Source: Ponticaulis profundi (GTDB lineage: Bacteria > Pseudomonadota > Alphaproteobacteria > Caulobacterales > Hyphomonadaceae). Taken from it: a stretch of DNA of 64,000 nt. A model generated the notes under the pieces. The model had not been told where the DNA came from, did no database searches, and saw nothing but the letters and a program-made list of their open reading frames with translations. The position numbers and the translations under genes were made by a program. Location: assembly GCF_042659465.1 (NCBI RefSeq), contig NZ_JBHSSW010000017.1:62001-126000 (forward strand). Reading direction: 5' to 3'. The number at the start of each line of letters is the position of its first letter. Position 1 is the stretch's first letter. This document shows, piece after piece, positions 34,582 through 43,530 of the stretch.

Positions 34582-35319
34582 ATGATCCCGGCGCAAACTC
34601 AAGATTCGATCGAACCGCAACCGGTTATCCGATTGTGCGGTCACGACCTTCTGCCTCTGGCGGAGGGCGCGCTCTGGTGGGCGGCGCAATCCACCCTGAT
34701 TGTTTCCGATCTGCACCTCGAAAAAGGGGCGAGTTACGCGCGTGGCGGGCAGTTCCTCCCACCTTATGACTCCACTGCAACGCTGGCGCGCGTTGAGCGT
34801 CTGGTGCGCGAAAAACGTCCGCGCCAGGTGATCTCGCTTGGCGATAGTTTTCACCGACGCGACTCCGCGGCGCGCTTGTCCGACGACATGGTGGCGCGCA
34901 TTCGCGCCCTGACCGCGCAGGTGGACTGGCACTGGGTTGAGGGCAATCACGACCCTGACCCGCCTGAGCATCTTGGTGGTACGCCGTGCAAGACGCTTCA
35001 CCTTGGCCGACTGGTCTTTCGCCATGAGCCCAGTGGAGAAAAAGGGGAGGTGGCTGGCCACCTTCATCCGGTGGCACGCCTTGCCGGGCGAGGCAAAAGG
35101 CTTCGTCGCCGTTGTTTTGTCAGTGATGGGAATGCGCTGATCCTGCCAGCCATGGGAGCCTTCACAGGTGGGCTGAACGTCACCGAACAGCCGTTTGAAG
35201 ATGTGTTGTCACCTGATCGCCAGGTGTTTCTGTTGGGCCAGACGCGCACCTATCAGGTACCAGCGTCGCGTCTCGTACCAGACCGGGCGCAAAAGCCGGT
35301 CTGGCGATTTCAGGGATAA
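34582..35319 (+). CDS. pdeM: Ligase-associated DNA damage response endonuclease PdeM
   Basis: Mn-dependent metallophosphoesterase nuclease of the ligase/exonuclease/Lhr repair set. ATG 34582 is preferred to an in-frame TTG at 34546, giving 245 residues. All metal-binding motifs are present: VSDLHLEKG, SLGDSFHR, VEGNHD, FRHEP and GHLHP. It follows the O-antigen ligase gene on the same strand and ends 10 bases before the stop of the convergent podJ gene. It is 6.3 kb from lhr. Confidence 0.93.
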   Translation: MIPAQTQDSIEPQPVIRLCGHDLLPLAEGALWWAAQSTLIVSDLHLEKGASYARGGQFLPPYDSTATLARVERLVREKRPRQVISLGDSFHRRDSAARLSDDMVARIRALTAQVDWHWVEGNHDPDPPEHLGGTPCKTLHLGRLVFRHEPSGEKGEVAGHLHPVARLAGRGKRLRRRCFVSDGNALILPAMGAFTGGLNVTEQPFEDVLSPDRQVFLLGQTRTYQVPASRLVPDRAQKPVWRFQG

Positions 35320-35329
35320 ATCAGGTTGA

Positions 35330-38300
35330 TCAGAGGCCGACGGAAGCGTTGCGAAGCTGGCGCAGCAAAGTCGGCGTCACGGCACCACTTTGCGGTAGGC
35401 TGTTTGCGGCCTGAAATGTGATGATGGCCTGACGGGTCTGACTTCCGAATTCGCCATCTGCGCCGCCTGCATTATAGCCGAGCAGGTTCAGGAGATCCTG
35501 AGCTTCGCGGATCATGGCACCATCTGATGACAGTGAGGCAGGTGTGGCTTCTGGCGTCACGCTGGCTGTCATGTTCGCAGGTGCAGCCTGCGGAAAGCGG
35601 CCATTTGCCATCGCATCGGCCTGGGCGGGTGCATACGCGCTTGCCAGATCAGCCGTCTGACGTGCCGTTTCCGGACCGACCTGCTGGCTGAGTTCATTGA
35701 CTTTCGCCAGTGCTCCGGTGTCACCCATTTTGTGCGCGACGCGGTACCAATAGAGCGCTTCGCTCGGGTTTGCATCAACGCCAAGGCCCTGCTCATACAG
35801 CACACCCAGATTATACTGACTGTCGACCAGGCCGTGATCGGCCGCTTTGCGGAACCATTGTGCAGCACCCGCATAGCTCTGCTGGCCGCCTTCGCCTTCG
35901 GCATAGAAGACAGCGAGGTCGTGCATGGCTTTGACATTGCCGCCATTCGCCGCGCGCTGAGTCCAGATGCGCGATTGTGCAAGATCTTTCGGTACGCCTT
36001 GTCCGCGTTCAAACAGTTTTGCGAGGCGATATTGCGCAATCGCGAGGTCTGCGTCGGCAGCTTGCATCACCAATGAAGCGCCGCGAGCGATGTCACCGGA
36101 CTCCAGCGCGGCAATACCGTTGCGATATTGCGTGATTTCAGCAGGTGCTTCCGCTTCGGCAGGCGTCGCCGCTGGCGGTTCAGCAGGCGCAGGAGCTGGT
36201 GCTGGCGCCATGTCAATCGGTCGGGAGACAGGCGTCGGCGTTGGAGCGCTTAGCGCAGCAAGCTGCTGCGGCTGAGGTTCAGGCTTGCTCGAAGGCGGAG
36301 GCACCAGCGTTGCTTCTTCCTGTGGTGCGCTTTCTGTCGTTTCGAGCGTTGCAGGTGTTTCTTTCAGAGGCTCTGAGGATGGCGTTTCGGCGCTCATCTC
36401 CTGCGCAATCGCAGCTTCCTCGTCGGTGCTGTTTTCCAGCGCAAGACCTTCGACATCACCGTCCATTTCCATCGGAATGTCTGAGGTCAGCTGTCCCGCG
36501 TCGGGGACGATCACGGTGTTGATGCCTACATCACCATTCGGGCGATCGGTCGAGAGCATGTCCGCCGTTGGCGCCTGCTTGCCGCGCATCATCATATAGC
36601 CAGCCGTGCCAGCGGCCGCCAGCGCGACCACAGATGCCGCTGCGATCAGAGGCAACTTTGAGCTCCCGCCACTGGTCTTGAGTGCTGCGCGTGGGCTGTG
36701 TTTCTTGGAGCGACTGGTGTCCTGGCTCGCATTCGCGGCCGCGCGGGCACGCGCCAGATAGTCGTTCGGGCCAGCGCCCTGTTGAGCTTCAAAACTGTCA
36801 GAAAAATCATCCGGCTCGTCTTCGGCGGCGTCGAGATCATAATCCGGGTCATGGGCTTCCAGCGGTACGCCAAAGTCGTCGCCGAATTCATCCAGATCGG
36901 TCGCTTCCGGCGCTACGAACGCGTCGTCGTCATTCGCCCAAGGGTCAGACGGGTCGACCGCTGGTTTGGCGGCGGCTTTCGGAACGTCTGGTTCGAAACC
37001 GAAGTCATCTTCATCCGGTGCGTCGAAGCTTTCCGGTTCCTGCGGCTTCGGTTTGGAGAGGGCTTCATCTGCCTCTTTAAGACTGTCGCTGAAAGCTGCG
37101 GCTGCTGCGAACTCGTCATTCTTCGGGCGTGAGACGCCTGGCGGAGACGAAAAGTCCTCCATGGCTTCCAGGCGTTCGGCCAGTGATGCCATCGCTTTCT
37201 GGATCGGGCTGACAGAGGACGCCGTTGCTTCTTCTACCTGTTCAATGCGCTCACGAACGCCGCCAATGGCGTCATTCATACGTTCGGACTGGCGATTTTC
37301 TGATGAGCGGATTTCCTCGCTCAGCTTCTCGAGGCTTTCGTCCTGTTTGGCAGACAGCTTGCGCGTCAGTGTGGAAACGTGATCAGAGAAATCCTTGATC
37401 GCTGCGGCGCTGCGTTCTTCAGAAGCATTCACGCGCGCGCTGAGGGCATCAGCCAGGTCGTTCATCTGACGGGTGACCGTAGAGAGCTCTTCGCTGGAAT
37501 TGCTGTTTTCCAGCTCTGTCATGCGGCGGTGCAGGGATGTCGCCAGATTTTCGAGCTGGTTGCGAATGTCGGAGGACAGCTCTGAACTGTTGCGCTGCTC
37601 GACCTGCTGCACGCGGCGATCCAGTGTTTCCGTCAGGCGCGCCACTTCCTCGCCAATCGCTTCAACAGACGTGTTCTGGCGCTGTTCGGCGCGCTTCATG
37701 CGCTTGTGCATCTCGCTGACGGCTGAGTTGATCTCAGCAAAAGCTTCCGTCGGGATGCTGGCAGCATGATCGATCTGCTCGGCGAGTTCGCTGCGAATGC
37801 CGGCAATGGTGTTGTTCAGCTCGCTGGTGATGTCCTGCAGACGCTTGTCCATTTCCGCACGGATGGCAGAAATAGTGCCTTCGCCGACTTCATCCTTGAT
37901 GTGCGCCATTTGCTCATCGAGCTTGTGCACGGTGTTCTCAAGGTCTTCGATTGCAGCATTGGTCGTGGACTCGGCCCGGTCCAGGCGCTCGGAAATATCT
38001 GCGAGACCGCTGCTCTGGCTATCGGCGCGATCCAGGGCCTCTGAGACGAGGTTCTCTGTTTTCTCGATACGCTCGCCATACCGATCAATGCTTTCAGAAG
38101 CTTTGCTGAGCGTTTCGGTGACCTTGCTCTCAACATTGCTGAGGCGTTCGGAAAGGTGGCGGGTGGTGCCTTCGGTGCGCAGCTCTGCCTGCTCGACGGC
38201 CTTGGTCACACGTGTGGCTGCTTCATCCAGCGTGCTCTCGACATGCTTTGTCAGCCCGTCCATGCGGCTGTCGACATCGTCGAGGCGCGTCTGGACCATG

Positions 38301-38830
38301 GACTTGGCCTCGTCGCTGCTCTGGTGAGCATCTTCAACGCGGTGCGCGAGGCGCTCCAGAGCAGACTCGAGCGACTTGAGGGCACGCAGATTCTGAACGC
38401 TGGTTTCATCTGACTCCATGCGCGCAATGCGTTTTTCCAGCAATTCCTGCGTCTGACGCAGATCGTCAGAAGCCAGTTCAATCCGGCCTTCCATGGCCGC
38501 CTGAGAGGACTCGCTGTTTTCCAGCCGTGCCAGCAGGCCAACGACAGATTGATCAATACCTGTAATGGCGAGAGTTGAGCGGGCTTCGACCGCTTCAATG
38601 CGGCGTGTCAGCTTGTCGAGTGCATCCAGATTGAAATCCGGTGCGGTCAGATCATTGGAAGGTTTCTGTTCAGCTGAGCCCGACATTTCTCTCTCCTGGC
38701 GTTCGCTCTCCAGCAGCAATCTGTTAAGGTAGTCACCCAGCGTAATGCCTTCGCTCCGGGCTGCGTGCAAAGCCGCTTCCCGAGCCTTGGTGTCGATACC
38801 TTTGACGCTCCATGGACCGCGCGTAGCCAT
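35330..38830 (-). CDS. podJ: PodJ-like polar localization factor
   Basis: 1,166 residues. The N-terminal MATRGPWSVKGIDTKAREAA segment and LGDYLNRLLLESER are followed by about 490 residues of coiled coil with repeated SERLSNVESK-type heptads, then an acidic stretch. One membrane helix lies near 724-747 (PLIAAASVVALAAAGTAGYMMM, split). Beyond it is a periplasmic Pro-rich linker, Sel1-like repeats (about 905-1045: AIAQYRLAKLFERGQGV, DSQYNLGVLYEQGLGV) and a C-terminal peptidoglycan-binding domain (about 1100-1163: AQDLLNLLGYNAGGADGEFG). This is the Caulobacter PodJ architecture, which organises polar development. A CtrA-type box precedes it. Confidence 0.9.
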   Translation of the reverse strand: MATRGPWSVKGIDTKAREAALHAARSEGITLGDYLNRLLLESERQEREMSGSAEQKPSNDLTAPDFNLDALDKLTRRIEAVEARSTLAITGIDQSVVGLLARLENSESSQAAMEGRIELASDDLRQTQELLEKRIARMESDETSVQNLRALKSLESALERLAHRVEDAHQSSDEAKSMVQTRLDDVDSRMDGLTKHVESTLDEAATRVTKAVEQAELRTEGTTRHLSERLSNVESKVTETLSKASESIDRYGERIEKTENLVSEALDRADSQSSGLADISERLDRAESTTNAAIEDLENTVHKLDEQMAHIKDEVGEGTISAIRAEMDKRLQDITSELNNTIAGIRSELAEQIDHAASIPTEAFAEINSAVSEMHKRMKRAEQRQNTSVEAIGEEVARLTETLDRRVQQVEQRNSSELSSDIRNQLENLATSLHRRMTELENSNSSEELSTVTRQMNDLADALSARVNASEERSAAAIKDFSDHVSTLTRKLSAKQDESLEKLSEEIRSSENRQSERMNDAIGGVRERIEQVEEATASSVSPIQKAMASLAERLEAMEDFSSPPGVSRPKNDEFAAAAAFSDSLKEADEALSKPKPQEPESFDAPDEDDFGFEPDVPKAAAKPAVDPSDPWANDDDAFVAPEATDLDEFGDDFGVPLEAHDPDYDLDAAEDEPDDFSDSFEAQQGAGPNDYLARARAAANASQDTSRSKKHSPRAALKTSGGSSKLPLIAAASVVALAAAGTAGYMMMRGKQAPTADMLSTDRPNGDVGINTVIVPDAGQLTSDIPMEMDGDVEGLALENSTDEEAAIAQEMSAETPSSEPLKETPATLETTESAPQEEATLVPPPSSKPEPQPQQLAALSAPTPTPVSRPIDMAPAPAPAPAEPPAATPAEAEAPAEITQYRNGIAALESGDIARGASLVMQAADADLAIAQYRLAKLFERGQGVPKDLAQSRIWTQRAANGGNVKAMHDLAVFYAEGEGGQQSYAGAAQWFRKAADHGLVDSQYNLGVLYEQGLGVDANPSEALYWYRVAHKMGDTGALAKVNELSQQVGPETARQTADLASAYAPAQADAMANGRFPQAAPANMTASVTPEATPASLSSDGAMIREAQDLLNLLGYNAGGADGEFGSQTRQAIITFQAANSLPQSGAVTPTLLRQLRNASVGL

Positions 38831-38895
38831 GGCTGCTCCTCGATTCGGCGGATTAACCGCGACGCTTAACTCTGCATAAAAAGCGTCATTTCTTA

Positions 38896-38910
38896 TTAAG
38901 GGCGGGTTAA
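38896..38910 (-). promoter_or_regulatory. Perfect CtrA-type site TTAA-N7-TTAA upstream of podJ
   Basis: TTAAGGGCGGGTTAA matches the full CtrA consensus and lies 66 bases before the podJ start codon. CtrA is the cell-cycle master regulator of Caulobacterales and is known, from memory, to affect podJ expression in Caulobacter. A further TTAA follows at 38915. Confidence 0.65.
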
Positions 38911-38998
38911 GGCTGTTAAATTCTTGTGAGAAATCGGATTTTTCGAACTGCAGAAAGCTGCGACGAAAGTCGTAAACATATTTGTGATCTGCTTGACG

Positions 38999-39035
38999 TT
39001 AACGTTCGCGTAAAGTAAGTTTACGTGCACGTAAA
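38999..39035 (+). promoter_or_regulatory. Tandem palindromic operators in front of merR
   Basis: TTTACGTGCACGTAAA (39020-39035) is a perfect 16-bp palindrome. TTAACGTTCGCGTAAA (38999-39014) matches it at 14 of 16 positions, and their centres are 21 bp apart, two helix turns. MerR-family regulators of acyl-CoA catabolism (LiuR type) bind such ACGT-centred palindromes. The position, 20 bases before the merR start, fits autoregulation. Confidence 0.65.
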
Positions 39036-39054
39036 TCAGGGAGGAAACAATAAA

Positions 39055-39558
39055 ATGAAACGTACATCCGACATCGCAAAATCCGTCGAGAAACGCATTT
39101 ACTCTATCAGTGAGCTCGCCCGTGAATTCGGTGTGACACCGCGCGCTCTGCGTTTCTATGAAGACAAGGGCCTGCTGCAGCCGGACCGTGAAGGGCTGAA
39201 CCGCGTTTATTCCAACCGGGATCGCGCTCGCCTGAAACTGATCCTGTCTGGCCGTAAGGTCGGCTTTTCGCTGAACGACATTCGTGAAATTCTGGATCTT
39301 TATGATCTTGACGACAATCAGCGCGCTCAGCTGCGTCAGGCTTACAAGAAGCACAAACAGCAGATCGAAGTTCTGAAACAGCAGCGTATTGAGATCGATG
39401 AAGCCATCGAAATGCTGAAGAACGGCATTGGCTGGATGGAAGAGCGTCTGGAGAAATTCGGCCCGACTGATGACGAAGCCGATTCAGCGCGTGCCTATGA
39501 CGCAGTGGCTCGCAAGCACCTTTCCGACGAACGCGTCTCGACGCACGGCATAAAATGA
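39055..39558 (+). CDS. MerR-family regulator of acyl-CoA catabolism
   Basis: 167 residues from ATG 39055, which has GGGAGGAAACAATAAA upstream; the frame's earlier ATG is not used. The winged HTH reads YSISELAREFGVTPRALRFYEDKG. A long coiled-coil dimer helix follows. There are no metal-binding Cys, so a metabolite such as an acyl-CoA is the likely effector, as for LiuR-type MerR proteins. It sits directly before the acyl-CoA dehydrogenase gene with palindromic operators upstream. A similar palindrome precedes the second dehydrogenase gene. Confidence 0.82.
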   Translation: MKRTSDIAKSVEKRIYSISELAREFGVTPRALRFYEDKGLLQPDREGLNRVYSNRDRARLKLILSGRKVGFSLNDIREILDLYDLDDNQRAQLRQAYKKHKQQIEVLKQQRIEIDEAIEMLKNGIGWMEERLEKFGPTDDEADSARAYDAVARKHLSDERVSTHGIK

Positions 39559-39580
39559 GCTAACGCTCACTCTCGTTTCG

Positions 39581-39603
39581 GGCTGGCTTACGAAGAGCCA
39601 GCC
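39581..39603 (+). terminator. Hairpin between merR and acyl-CoA dehydrogenase gene
   Basis: GGCTGGCT-TACGAAG-AGCCAGCC forms an 8-bp stem, with TTGTTTTT ten bases further on. It could terminate merR transcription partially, allowing different expression of the downstream gene. Confidence 0.5.
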
Positions 39604-39637
39604 TGAACTGTTGTTTTTACAGCTCGGGAGAGACTGA

Positions 39638-41428
39638 ATGCCTCGCTACACAGCGCCCGTTCGGGATATGCAATTCCTGCTTCATGATGTGCTGACCATC
39701 GAAAACTACGACAATCTGCCAGGCTTCTCTGACGCCTCGCGCGATGTCGTCGACCAGATCCTCGAAACCGGTGCGAAATTCGCTGAAGAAGTTCTGTTTC
39801 CGCTGAATAAAATCGGTGATGAACAGGGCTGCGTTCGCAATTCCGACGCAACGGTGAAAACGCCGGATGGCTTCAAGGAAGCCTATGACCAGCTGGTCGA
39901 GAGCGAATGGTTGTCTCTGTCGGCCGATCCGCAATATGGCGGCCAGGGCCTGCCAAATGTCGTCAACGTCGCGAGCAACGAGATGCAGAGTTCCGCCAAT
40001 ATGGCGTTCTCCATGTATCCGGGCCTGACGCATGGTGCATATCAGGCGCTGCTGGCAGGCGGCTCTGAAGAGCAGAAGCAGACCTATGTGACGCGCATGG
40101 TCAATGGCGGCTGGTCTGGCACGATGAACCTGACCGAACCACAGTGTGGTACCGATCTCGGCCTCATCAAGACAAAAGCCGTTCCACAGGAAGATGGCTC
40201 TTACAAAATCACCGGTCAGAAAATCTGGATTTCCGGTGGTGAGCAGGACCTGACTGAAAACATCATTCACCTTGTTCTGGCGCGTATCGAAGGCGCTCCA
40301 GAAGGCATTAAGGGCATTTCCCTGTTCGTGGTGCCGAAATACATGGTGAAGGAAGATGGCTCTCTGGGTGACCGTAACGGCATGACCTGCGGCGGTCTGG
40401 AAGAGAAAATGGGCATTCACGGCAATGCGACCTGCGTCATGAACTATGACGGCGCAACAGGTTGGCTTGTCGGTGAAGAAAACAAAGGCATGCGCACCAT
40501 GTTCGTCATGATGAACGAAGCGCGCCTTGGTGTTGGCCTGCAGGGTCTGGCCCAGTCCGAGATTGCCTATCAGAATGCTGCCGACTTCGCGCGTGATCGC
40601 GTACAGGGTCGGGCTCTGTCTGGTCCGGCAGCACCTGAAAAACCAGCTGATCCGATCATCGTCCATCCGGATGTGCGTCGCATGTTGATGGATTCGCGTG
40701 CGTTCAATGAAGGCGCGCGGGCATTCCTCTACTGGACAGCACTGCACGGCGACCTGCTTCACAAGTCTGAAGACGAAAAGGTCAAGGAAAAGGCTGGCGA
40801 TTACATGGCGCTCATGACGCCGGTTCTGAAAGCCTTCCTCACCGATCGTGGTTTCAAGTCCTGTAACGAAAGCCTGCAATTGCATGGCGGTATTGGCTAC
40901 ACCAAGGAAATGGGTGTCGAGCAGTATGTCCGCGATGCACGTATTGCGCTGATCTATGAAGGCACAAACGGCATTCAGGCGCTCGACCTTGTTGGCCGTA
41001 AACTGGCCGCAGATGGTGGTCGTGCCATCTTCTCGTTCTTCCGTGAAATGGACGATTTCCTGGGTGAGAATGAAAGCAATGAAGCGCTGTCACTCTATAC
41101 CAAAGGTCTGAAAGACGCGCGTGATCGCCTGGACGAAGGTACAAACTGGCTGATGAAGAACGGACTGTCGAACTTCGACAATGCCGCTGCTGCATCAACT
41201 GATTACCTTAACCTGTTCGGTCTGACGGCCATTGCCTATATGTGGGCAAAAATGGCGAAGGTTGCACTTGAGAAGAAAGCAGCCGGTGAGACAGATCCTT
41301 ACTACGACACCAAGCTGAAGACGGCGACATATTATGTCGAGCGCCTTCTGCCTGAGACGGCGGCCCATCTTGCGAAGATGCAGGCGGGTTCTGAGTCCAT
41401 GATGGCACTTGAAGCCGACGCGTTCTAA
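39638..41428 (+). CDS. Acyl-CoA dehydrogenase, DmdC/C-terminal-extended type
   Basis: FAD enzyme with 596 residues that oxidises an acyl-CoA. It belongs to the large-subfamily type with a C-terminal extension domain (about 470-596), as in DmdC and related proteins. Landmarks are MNLTEPQCGTDLGLIKTKAV, KITGQKIWISGGEQDL, LQLHGGIGYTKEMGVEQYVRDARI (in parts) and the catalytic Glu in ALIYEGTNGIQALDLVG. The chain length preference is not deducible. It lies behind the MerR gene with its own ribosome site GAGAGAC. Confidence 0.9.
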   Translation: MPRYTAPVRDMQFLLHDVLTIENYDNLPGFSDASRDVVDQILETGAKFAEEVLFPLNKIGDEQGCVRNSDATVKTPDGFKEAYDQLVESEWLSLSADPQYGGQGLPNVVNVASNEMQSSANMAFSMYPGLTHGAYQALLAGGSEEQKQTYVTRMVNGGWSGTMNLTEPQCGTDLGLIKTKAVPQEDGSYKITGQKIWISGGEQDLTENIIHLVLARIEGAPEGIKGISLFVVPKYMVKEDGSLGDRNGMTCGGLEEKMGIHGNATCVMNYDGATGWLVGEENKGMRTMFVMMNEARLGVGLQGLAQSEIAYQNAADFARDRVQGRALSGPAAPEKPADPIIVHPDVRRMLMDSRAFNEGARAFLYWTALHGDLLHKSEDEKVKEKAGDYMALMTPVLKAFLTDRGFKSCNESLQLHGGIGYTKEMGVEQYVRDARIALIYEGTNGIQALDLVGRKLAADGGRAIFSFFREMDDFLGENESNEALSLYTKGLKDARDRLDEGTNWLMKNGLSNFDNAAAASTDYLNLFGLTAIAYMWAKMAKVALEKKAAGETDPYYDTKLKTATYYVERLLPETAAHLAKMQAGSESMMALEADAF

Positions 41429-41449
41429 GCGCATCGTCTGACGGAATTG

Positions 41450-41472
41450 GTCCGGCGACTCGTTCGCCGGAC
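41450..41472 (+). terminator. Hairpin after acyl-CoA dehydrogenase gene
   Basis: GTCCGGCGA-CTCGT-TCGCCGGAC forms a 9-bp stem 21 bases past the stop codon. The following ATTTCC is a weak T-tract, so termination may be incomplete. Confidence 0.5.
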
Positions 41473-41497
41473 ATTTCCAGACAGGTGGGCCAGGAAT

Positions 41498-42010
41498 ATG
41501 TACGCGAAATCGATCAAACTTCTGGCTGGCCTCTTTGCATGCGTTCTGGTTTCCGCATGCTGGGAAAGTGAATATCCGTTGCTGACAGGCGAGGGCCTGG
41601 TCATGCCTCTGGAGAGTTCAACCGGAAACCTGCTTCTGACATGTGGTGATGATGAAACGGTTCCGCTGGTAATCGGCGAAACGCATGCGAGCTATGGTTT
41701 CATGGTCGAGCTGTCCATGGTGTCGCTCGACATGGAAGAAGATGGTCATCCGCTCTATCTCGTTCAGGCAGAGTTTGCTGGCGGAGATGATTATTTCTAT
41801 CAGATTATTGGCCTGTCATCGGATATGCAGGACCTGATGGGTCTTAAGCCGATTGAGGATTATGCGAAGGCTGAGTTCAAGTCCCGCGAGGCGCTGATGG
41901 AAGCGGCAACGGACATGGTGACGCAGAACATGTTCAGCCTTGAGCAGTGCGCCCTCACAGAAGCCTCCGACAGCGAGGTTCTGACGCTTTTCCGGCGCCA
42001 GCTCAACTAA
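41498..42010 (+). CDS. Small lipoprotein of unknown function
   Basis: 170 residues from ATG 41498 (CAGGAAT upstream). The signal peptide carries a lipobox LVSAC with the lipidated Cys at residue 21. The mature part is acidic, with one further Cys near the end (LEQCALTEA). No domain is recognised. It is placed between two acyl-CoA dehydrogenase genes, which does not by itself imply a role in lipid breakdown. Confidence 0.75.
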   Translation: MYAKSIKLLAGLFACVLVSACWESEYPLLTGEGLVMPLESSTGNLLLTCGDDETVPLVIGETHASYGFMVELSMVSLDMEEDGHPLYLVQAEFAGGDDYFYQIIGLSSDMQDLMGLKPIEDYAKAEFKSREALMEAATDMVTQNMFSLEQCALTEASDSEVLTLFRRQLN

Positions 42011-42142
42011 GCAATACCAGCGATTGTAGCCTGGGCTGCCCGTCCGACCGGATTTCTGGTAAACTCCTGCAAAACCCGCAAAAAATCTGCATTCCTGACC
42101 TAACGTCACGGGGCGACAAGAGCAAATAAGGCGGGGTATACC

Positions 42143-42160
42143 GTTGACGCAAACGTCAAC
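42143..42160 (+). promoter_or_regulatory. Palindrome GTTGACG-CAAA-CGTCAAC before second acyl-CoA dehydrogenase
   Basis: Perfect 7-bp arms, 22 bases before the start codon of the 42182 gene. The ACG/CGT core resembles the operators before merR, so both promoters may answer to the same regulator. Confidence 0.55.
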
Positions 42161-42181
42161 CCATCAGGAGGAAACCACGCC

Positions 42182-43348
42182 ATGATGCAGAGCCCACTGG
42201 ATATCCCACCGGCCAAATGGCGCCAGGATGAAGAAATCGGCATTTTTTCAGATTCTGTCGGCCAGTTTTTTGAAAAAGAATGCGCCCCACATGTTCAGGA
42301 CTGGCGCAAGGAAGGCCTCGTTCCGAAAGAGATGTGGAAAAAGGCCGGCGAGATGGGCATTCTGTGTGCGTCTGTCTCTGAAGAATATGGTGGCATGGGC
42401 GGTGACTTCCGTCACGAAGCGATCATCGCCGAGCAGATGGGCTGGAAAGGCATTGATGGCTTCGGCATCACTCTGCACAATGCGATCATCGCGCCATACA
42501 TTGAGACTTTCGGTACAGAAGAGCAAAAGCGCAAATATCTGCCGAAAATGGCATCTGGTGACGTGATCACCGCGATCGCCATGACAGAGCCGGGTACAGG
42601 TTCTGACCTGCAGAACATCAAGACCACGGCCAAGAAAGACGGCAATGGGTATGTGATCAACGGTTCCAAGACGTTCATTTCGAACGGCCAGAACGCGAAC
42701 CTGATCCTTGTTTGCGCGAAAACTGATCCAAGCCAGGGCGCCAAAGGCGTTTCCATCATGCTGGTCGACACCGATGAAGTCGAAGGCTTTGAGCGCGGTC
42801 GTAACCTCGACAAGATCGGCCAGAAAGCGGCTGATACGTCTGAGTTGTTCTTCAACGACGTCAAAGTACCAGCCGAAAACATTCTGGGTGGTGATGAAGG
42901 TCAGGGCTTCGTTCAGCTGATGACCAAGCTGCCGCAGGAACGTCACATGATCGGTGTTCAGGGCATGGCGACCATTGAGCGCGCTCTGGATGTAACGGTT
43001 GAATACGTCAAAGGCCGCAAAGCGTTCGGCAAGACGATTTTCGACTTCCAGAACACGCAGTTCAAACTGGCTGAATGCAAGACGGAAGCAACGGTTGCGA
43101 AAGTGTTCGTGGACCATTGCACAGAGCTCCTCCTGAAAGGTGAGCTTGATTCCTCGACCGCCAGCATGTCGAAATACTGGGTCTCTGACCTTCAGTGCAA
43201 AATCGTCGACGAATGCCTGCAGCTGCACGGTGGTTACGGCTATATGGACGAGTATCCAATTGCTCAGATGTATGCGGATAGCCGCGTTCAACGCATTTAT
43301 GGCGGCGCAAACGAAGTCATGAAAATGCTGATTGCACGTACCCTGTAA
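42182..43348 (+). CDS. Acyl-CoA dehydrogenase, long-chain (LCAD)-like
   Basis: FAD-dependent dehydrogenase with 388 residues, homotetramer type. Landmarks are AMTEPGTGSDLQNIKTTA, KTFISNGQNANLILV, and the C-terminal IYGGANEVMKMLIAR. The C-terminal motif has Gly where MCAD has its catalytic Glu (YEGT). As in LCAD and IVD, the base is then expected in the helix containing KLPQERHMIG. A strong CAGGAGGAAACCACGCC precedes the start. A terminator-like hairpin follows. Confidence 0.9.
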   Translation: MMQSPLDIPPAKWRQDEEIGIFSDSVGQFFEKECAPHVQDWRKEGLVPKEMWKKAGEMGILCASVSEEYGGMGGDFRHEAIIAEQMGWKGIDGFGITLHNAIIAPYIETFGTEEQKRKYLPKMASGDVITAIAMTEPGTGSDLQNIKTTAKKDGNGYVINGSKTFISNGQNANLILVCAKTDPSQGAKGVSIMLVDTDEVEGFERGRNLDKIGQKAADTSELFFNDVKVPAENILGGDEGQGFVQLMTKLPQERHMIGVQGMATIERALDVTVEYVKGRKAFGKTIFDFQNTQFKLAECKTEATVAKVFVDHCTELLLKGELDSSTASMSKYWVSDLQCKIVDECLQLHGGYGYMDEYPIAQMYADSRVQRIYGGANEVMKMLIARTL

Positions 43349-43364
43349 TCACAAGCAAAATTTC

Positions 43365-43388
43365 AATGACGCTTGTGTCATTTTTTTT
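43365..43388 (+). terminator. Rho-independent terminator after LCAD-like gene
   Basis: AATGAC-GCTTGT-GTCATT stem followed by a run of eight T, 17 bases past the stop. The stem is short and AT-rich but the T-tract is good. Confidence 0.6.
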
Positions 43389-43530
43389 GAAGTCTGGCCG
43401 AAAACGGACTCGCAGTCGGCCGGACTTCACGATATTGTCCTCTCATAAAAGGGAGGAAAATGGGTGCCTGAGTTTTCGAACTCAAAATCTGGTTGTCATC
43501 GGTCATTCGCGGCCTTTCGGAGCGTGTTGA

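Noticed and set aside
42248..43291. 347-residue antisense frame under the LCAD-like gene, and similar long ones under ACAD and fadJ
   Set aside because: Codon bias of highly biased genes leaves antisense frames open. Products have no family resemblance.
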